25,475 bases of DNA from an uncultured Oscillospiraceae bacterium (lineage in GTDB: Bacteria; Bacillota; Clostridia; Oscillospirales; Oscillospiraceae), in the NCBI GenBank assembly GCA_910579595.1, contig CAJTVM010000039.1, positions 1-25,475 of the forward strand. Direction: 5' to 3'. Positions 23,946 to 25,475 of this stretch are shown here, piece by piece. Numbering within the stretch: position 1 is the first letter of the stretch; every line of letters begins with the position of its first letter. The translations under genes were made by a program, and so were the position numbers. The notes beneath the pieces were generated by a model. The model made no database searches and was not told the DNA's origin. It saw only the letters and a program-made list of their open reading frames with translations.

Positions 23946-23994
23946 GTTGTTTTTTCTCGAGAGAAAAAGTAACCAAAAAGAGCTTTAAGCTCGC
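23946..23994 (+). repeat. XhoI-centred inverted-repeat element, copy 1 (49 nt)
   Basis: It starts with the base after the MBOAT TGA. An inverted repeat of arms GTTGTTTTTTCT and AGAAAAAGTAAC (two G-U pairs in RNA) around CGAG is followed by a shared tail ending CTCGC. 44 of 49 positions match 25222-25270. Confidence 0.85.
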
Positions 23995-24066
23995 TGACGG
24001 CTAGGGCTGTATCTGTTTGATTGCCAGACGGCGACGATCCAATCTGATAATTGAGGGTTTAGTTTT

Positions 24067-25221
24067 ATGAGTAAGAAATATTCTGTTTTTATTACGGTGC
24101 TGTTCTGCTTGTTTATTTTTGGCTTTGGGATTTTCCAGTTTATTTTGCCTGACAGGGACTTTTCCGACCAGGAGAACCGCTTCCTGTCCCAGTTCAAGGC
24201 CCCCACGGCGGACACTCTGCGCACAGGCAAGTTCATGGAGGACTTTGAGGATTACATCACCGACCAGTTCCCCCTGCGGGATCAGTGGATCCAGCTCAAG
24301 GCCCTGTCGGAGCGGACGCTGGGCAAGCAGGAGAACAACAAGGTCTACTTCGGTACCGATGGGCAGACCCTGTTTGCCCAGTTCAACACCCCCACGGACG
24401 AGGAACTTTCCCAGCGGGTGGGCTTTGTGAACAGCCTGGGGGACAACCTGGACGTGCCGGTATACTTCTCCCTGGTGCCGGACAAGACTTTCGTGCAGTC
24501 GGAACTGCTGCCCGCCAACGCCCCCAATGTGGACGATGGTTCCACCATCAGCGGGGCCGAAGCGCTGTGCGGGGACAATGTGACATATATCGACCTGCGA
24601 TGGGTCCTGGGTAATGACCGCGGGGCTTTCTACCGCACCGATCACCACTGGACCACCATGGGGGCACAGAAAGCCGGTCAGGCGCTGTTGGAGGGCATGG
24701 GCCTGATCCAGCAGGCGGAAGACTTGAAAGTCCTGGGCTATCAGGGACTGCCCTACACCCAGGTCAGCGACAGCTTTTACGGCACCACCTATTCCTCCTC
24801 TGGGGCGGGCTGGGTGGAGCCGGACAGCATCTGCACCGTGATCCCCGAGGGCGGCGCCCAGGGCCATATCACCGTTACCGGCTACCCCGAGGGCACGCCC
24901 ATTGAAAGCTCCCTGTACCACCCGGAAAAGCTGGAGGTCAAGGACAAGTACGCTTACTTCCTGGGGGGCAACCAGCCCCTGTGCGTCATCCAGAACCCCG
25001 ACGCCGAGGGCGGGAAGCTGCTGGTGATCCGGGACTCCTACTCCGACTCCCTGGCCCCCTTCCTGGCGGAGGAGTTTCAGGAGGTCCACCTGTTCGACCT
25101 GCGCTACAACAATATGCCGCTGAAGCAGTACGTGGCGGATAACGGCATCGACCAGGTGCTGGTGCTCTACTCCGTGTCCAACTTCTCCACCGATATCAAC
25201 CTGTTCAAGCTGGCCCACTAA
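24067..25221 (+). CDS. DHHW-family protein (AlgJ/AlgX-like), partner of the MBOAT acyltransferase
   Basis: A 384-residue protein with one N-terminal membrane segment (about 7-27) and an extracytoplasmic SGNH-hydrolase-like domain. The family motif DHHW is at 192-195 (FYRTDHHWTTMGA), with the probable catalytic Ser324 in LLVIRDSYSDSLAPFL; Asp-His plus Ser form the acetyltransfer site in AlgJ/AlgX relatives. LPDRDFSDQENRFLSQF near the start and DYITDQFPLRDQW are also typical. A weak GAGGG site precedes the ATG at 9 nt. The 5' end is more AT-rich because of the membrane helix. With the MBOAT protein it should complete transfer of acyl groups onto the outer-surface polymer. Confidence 0.9.
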   Translation: MSKKYSVFITVLFCLFIFGFGIFQFILPDRDFSDQENRFLSQFKAPTADTLRTGKFMEDFEDYITDQFPLRDQWIQLKALSERTLGKQENNKVYFGTDGQTLFAQFNTPTDEELSQRVGFVNSLGDNLDVPVYFSLVPDKTFVQSELLPANAPNVDDGSTISGAEALCGDNVTYIDLRWVLGNDRGAFYRTDHHWTTMGAQKAGQALLEGMGLIQQAEDLKVLGYQGLPYTQVSDSFYGTTYSSSGAGWVEPDSICTVIPEGGAQGHITVTGYPEGTPIESSLYHPEKLEVKDKYAYFLGGNQPLCVIQNPDAEGGKLLVIRDSYSDSLAPFLAEEFQEVHLFDLRYNNMPLKQYVADNGIDQVLVLYSVSNFSTDINLFKLAH

Positions 25222-25270
25222 GTTATTTTTTCTCGAGAGAAAAAATAACCAAAAAAAGCTTGAAACTCGC
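25222..25270 (+). repeat. XhoI-centred inverted-repeat element, copy 2 (49 nt)
   Basis: It starts with the base after the DHHW TAA. A perfect 12-bp stem (25222-25233 with 25238-25249) closed by CGAG is followed by the tail shared with copy 1. Confidence 0.88.
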
Positions 25271-25357
25271 CACCTTCCCGCCCCAATCCCCTCCATTTCG
25301 CGACGGCAGCGGAAACAGACAACTAATTCAGAAAAGTAAAAACACCCCCTGCGGCGA

Positions 25358-25475
25358 TGAACTGCACCCCATTTGTTAGACAGTGTGGTATACTATCTAA
25401 CAAGTGGGGTGATTTTATATCTATAAATGAGCAAATTCAGGAAATGCCGAAAGCAGCCCGGCAGAGGTGAAGGCC
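25358..25475 (+). mobile_element. Probable left end of an IS3/IS150-type insertion sequence, truncated
   Basis: The sequence TGAACTGCACCCC opens a region in which 25366-25380 and 25396-25410 are inverted repeats (14 of 15 pairs), enclosing a TATACT -10-like box (25390-25395). This CCCC...GGGG layout with TG terminus is typical of the left ends of IS3-family IS150-group elements. A frame from the ATG at 25427 (MSKFRKCRKQPGRGEG) is open to the window edge, but it does not clearly match an OrfA transposase start. The family call is therefore tentative. Confidence 0.42.

Noticed and set aside
24021..24051. TTGCCA and GATAAT as a promoter for the DHHW gene
   Set aside because: The spacer is 19 nt and the start point would fall on or after the ribosome site. 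Read-through from the MBOAT gene is simpler.

Overview
The window looks like a chromosomal segment of a GC-rich, endospore-forming Firmicute, most likely an Oscillospiraceae-type clostridium (Flavonifractor, Intestinimonas or Lawsonibacter relatives). The basis is strong GGAGG ribosome sites, sigma-A promoters, a SpoIIP homologue, the YloU/YloV pair, S-layer-homology domains, Cys-lipoproteins and Clostridia-type glycolytic genes. The genus is inference. No tRNA, rRNA or CRISPR array was seen.

Layout. 1-320: edge of a probable integrative element, with the first 16 codons of a DUF6017-type replication/HTH protein running off the left end, beside the 3' end of rlmD. 270-4207 (minus): rlmD, queH and an S41 protease with SLH repeats. 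4311-6932: alpha/beta hydrolase (+), EamA transporter (-), 3-methyladenine DNA glycosylase (+). 6969-8132 (-): spoIIP. 8271-9951 (+): AbrB-like regulator, ABC ATPase, and an ABC permease interrupted by an in-frame TGA. 10163-10657 (+): bactofilin. 10834-12897 (-): yloU-fakA. 13051-13608 (-): GNAT acetyltransferase. 13964-19955 (-): a glycolytic run transcribed trmL > pgk > tpiA > gpmI > a 48-codon ORF > eno; gapA is not in the window. 20367-25221 (+): three DUF4358-like lipoproteins (the first frameshifted), then an MBOAT O-acyltransferase and a DHHW/AlgJ-like protein, which together look like a cell-surface acylation locus. 25358-25475: a probable IS3/IS150-type left end.

The least ordinary feature is the intergenic DNA. 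A repeat of about 130 bp occurs four times (one copy internally deleted to 38 bp). It always has the same orientation relative to the upstream gene and abuts or overlaps its stop codon, and in two genes it supplies the last codons and the stop. A second 49-nt repeat, an inverted repeat centred on an XhoI palindrome, directly follows the stop codons of the MBOAT and DHHW genes; a similar hairpin directly follows fakA. Between eno and its terminator, a 147-bp segment is bracketed by a perfect 54-bp duplication of the eno 3' end. These stop-codon-associated elements are the best candidates for something undescribed here.

Several genes show recent damage (the ABC permease nonsense codon and the first lipoprotein's frameshift). 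These could be real decay or assembly errors and need read-level checking.
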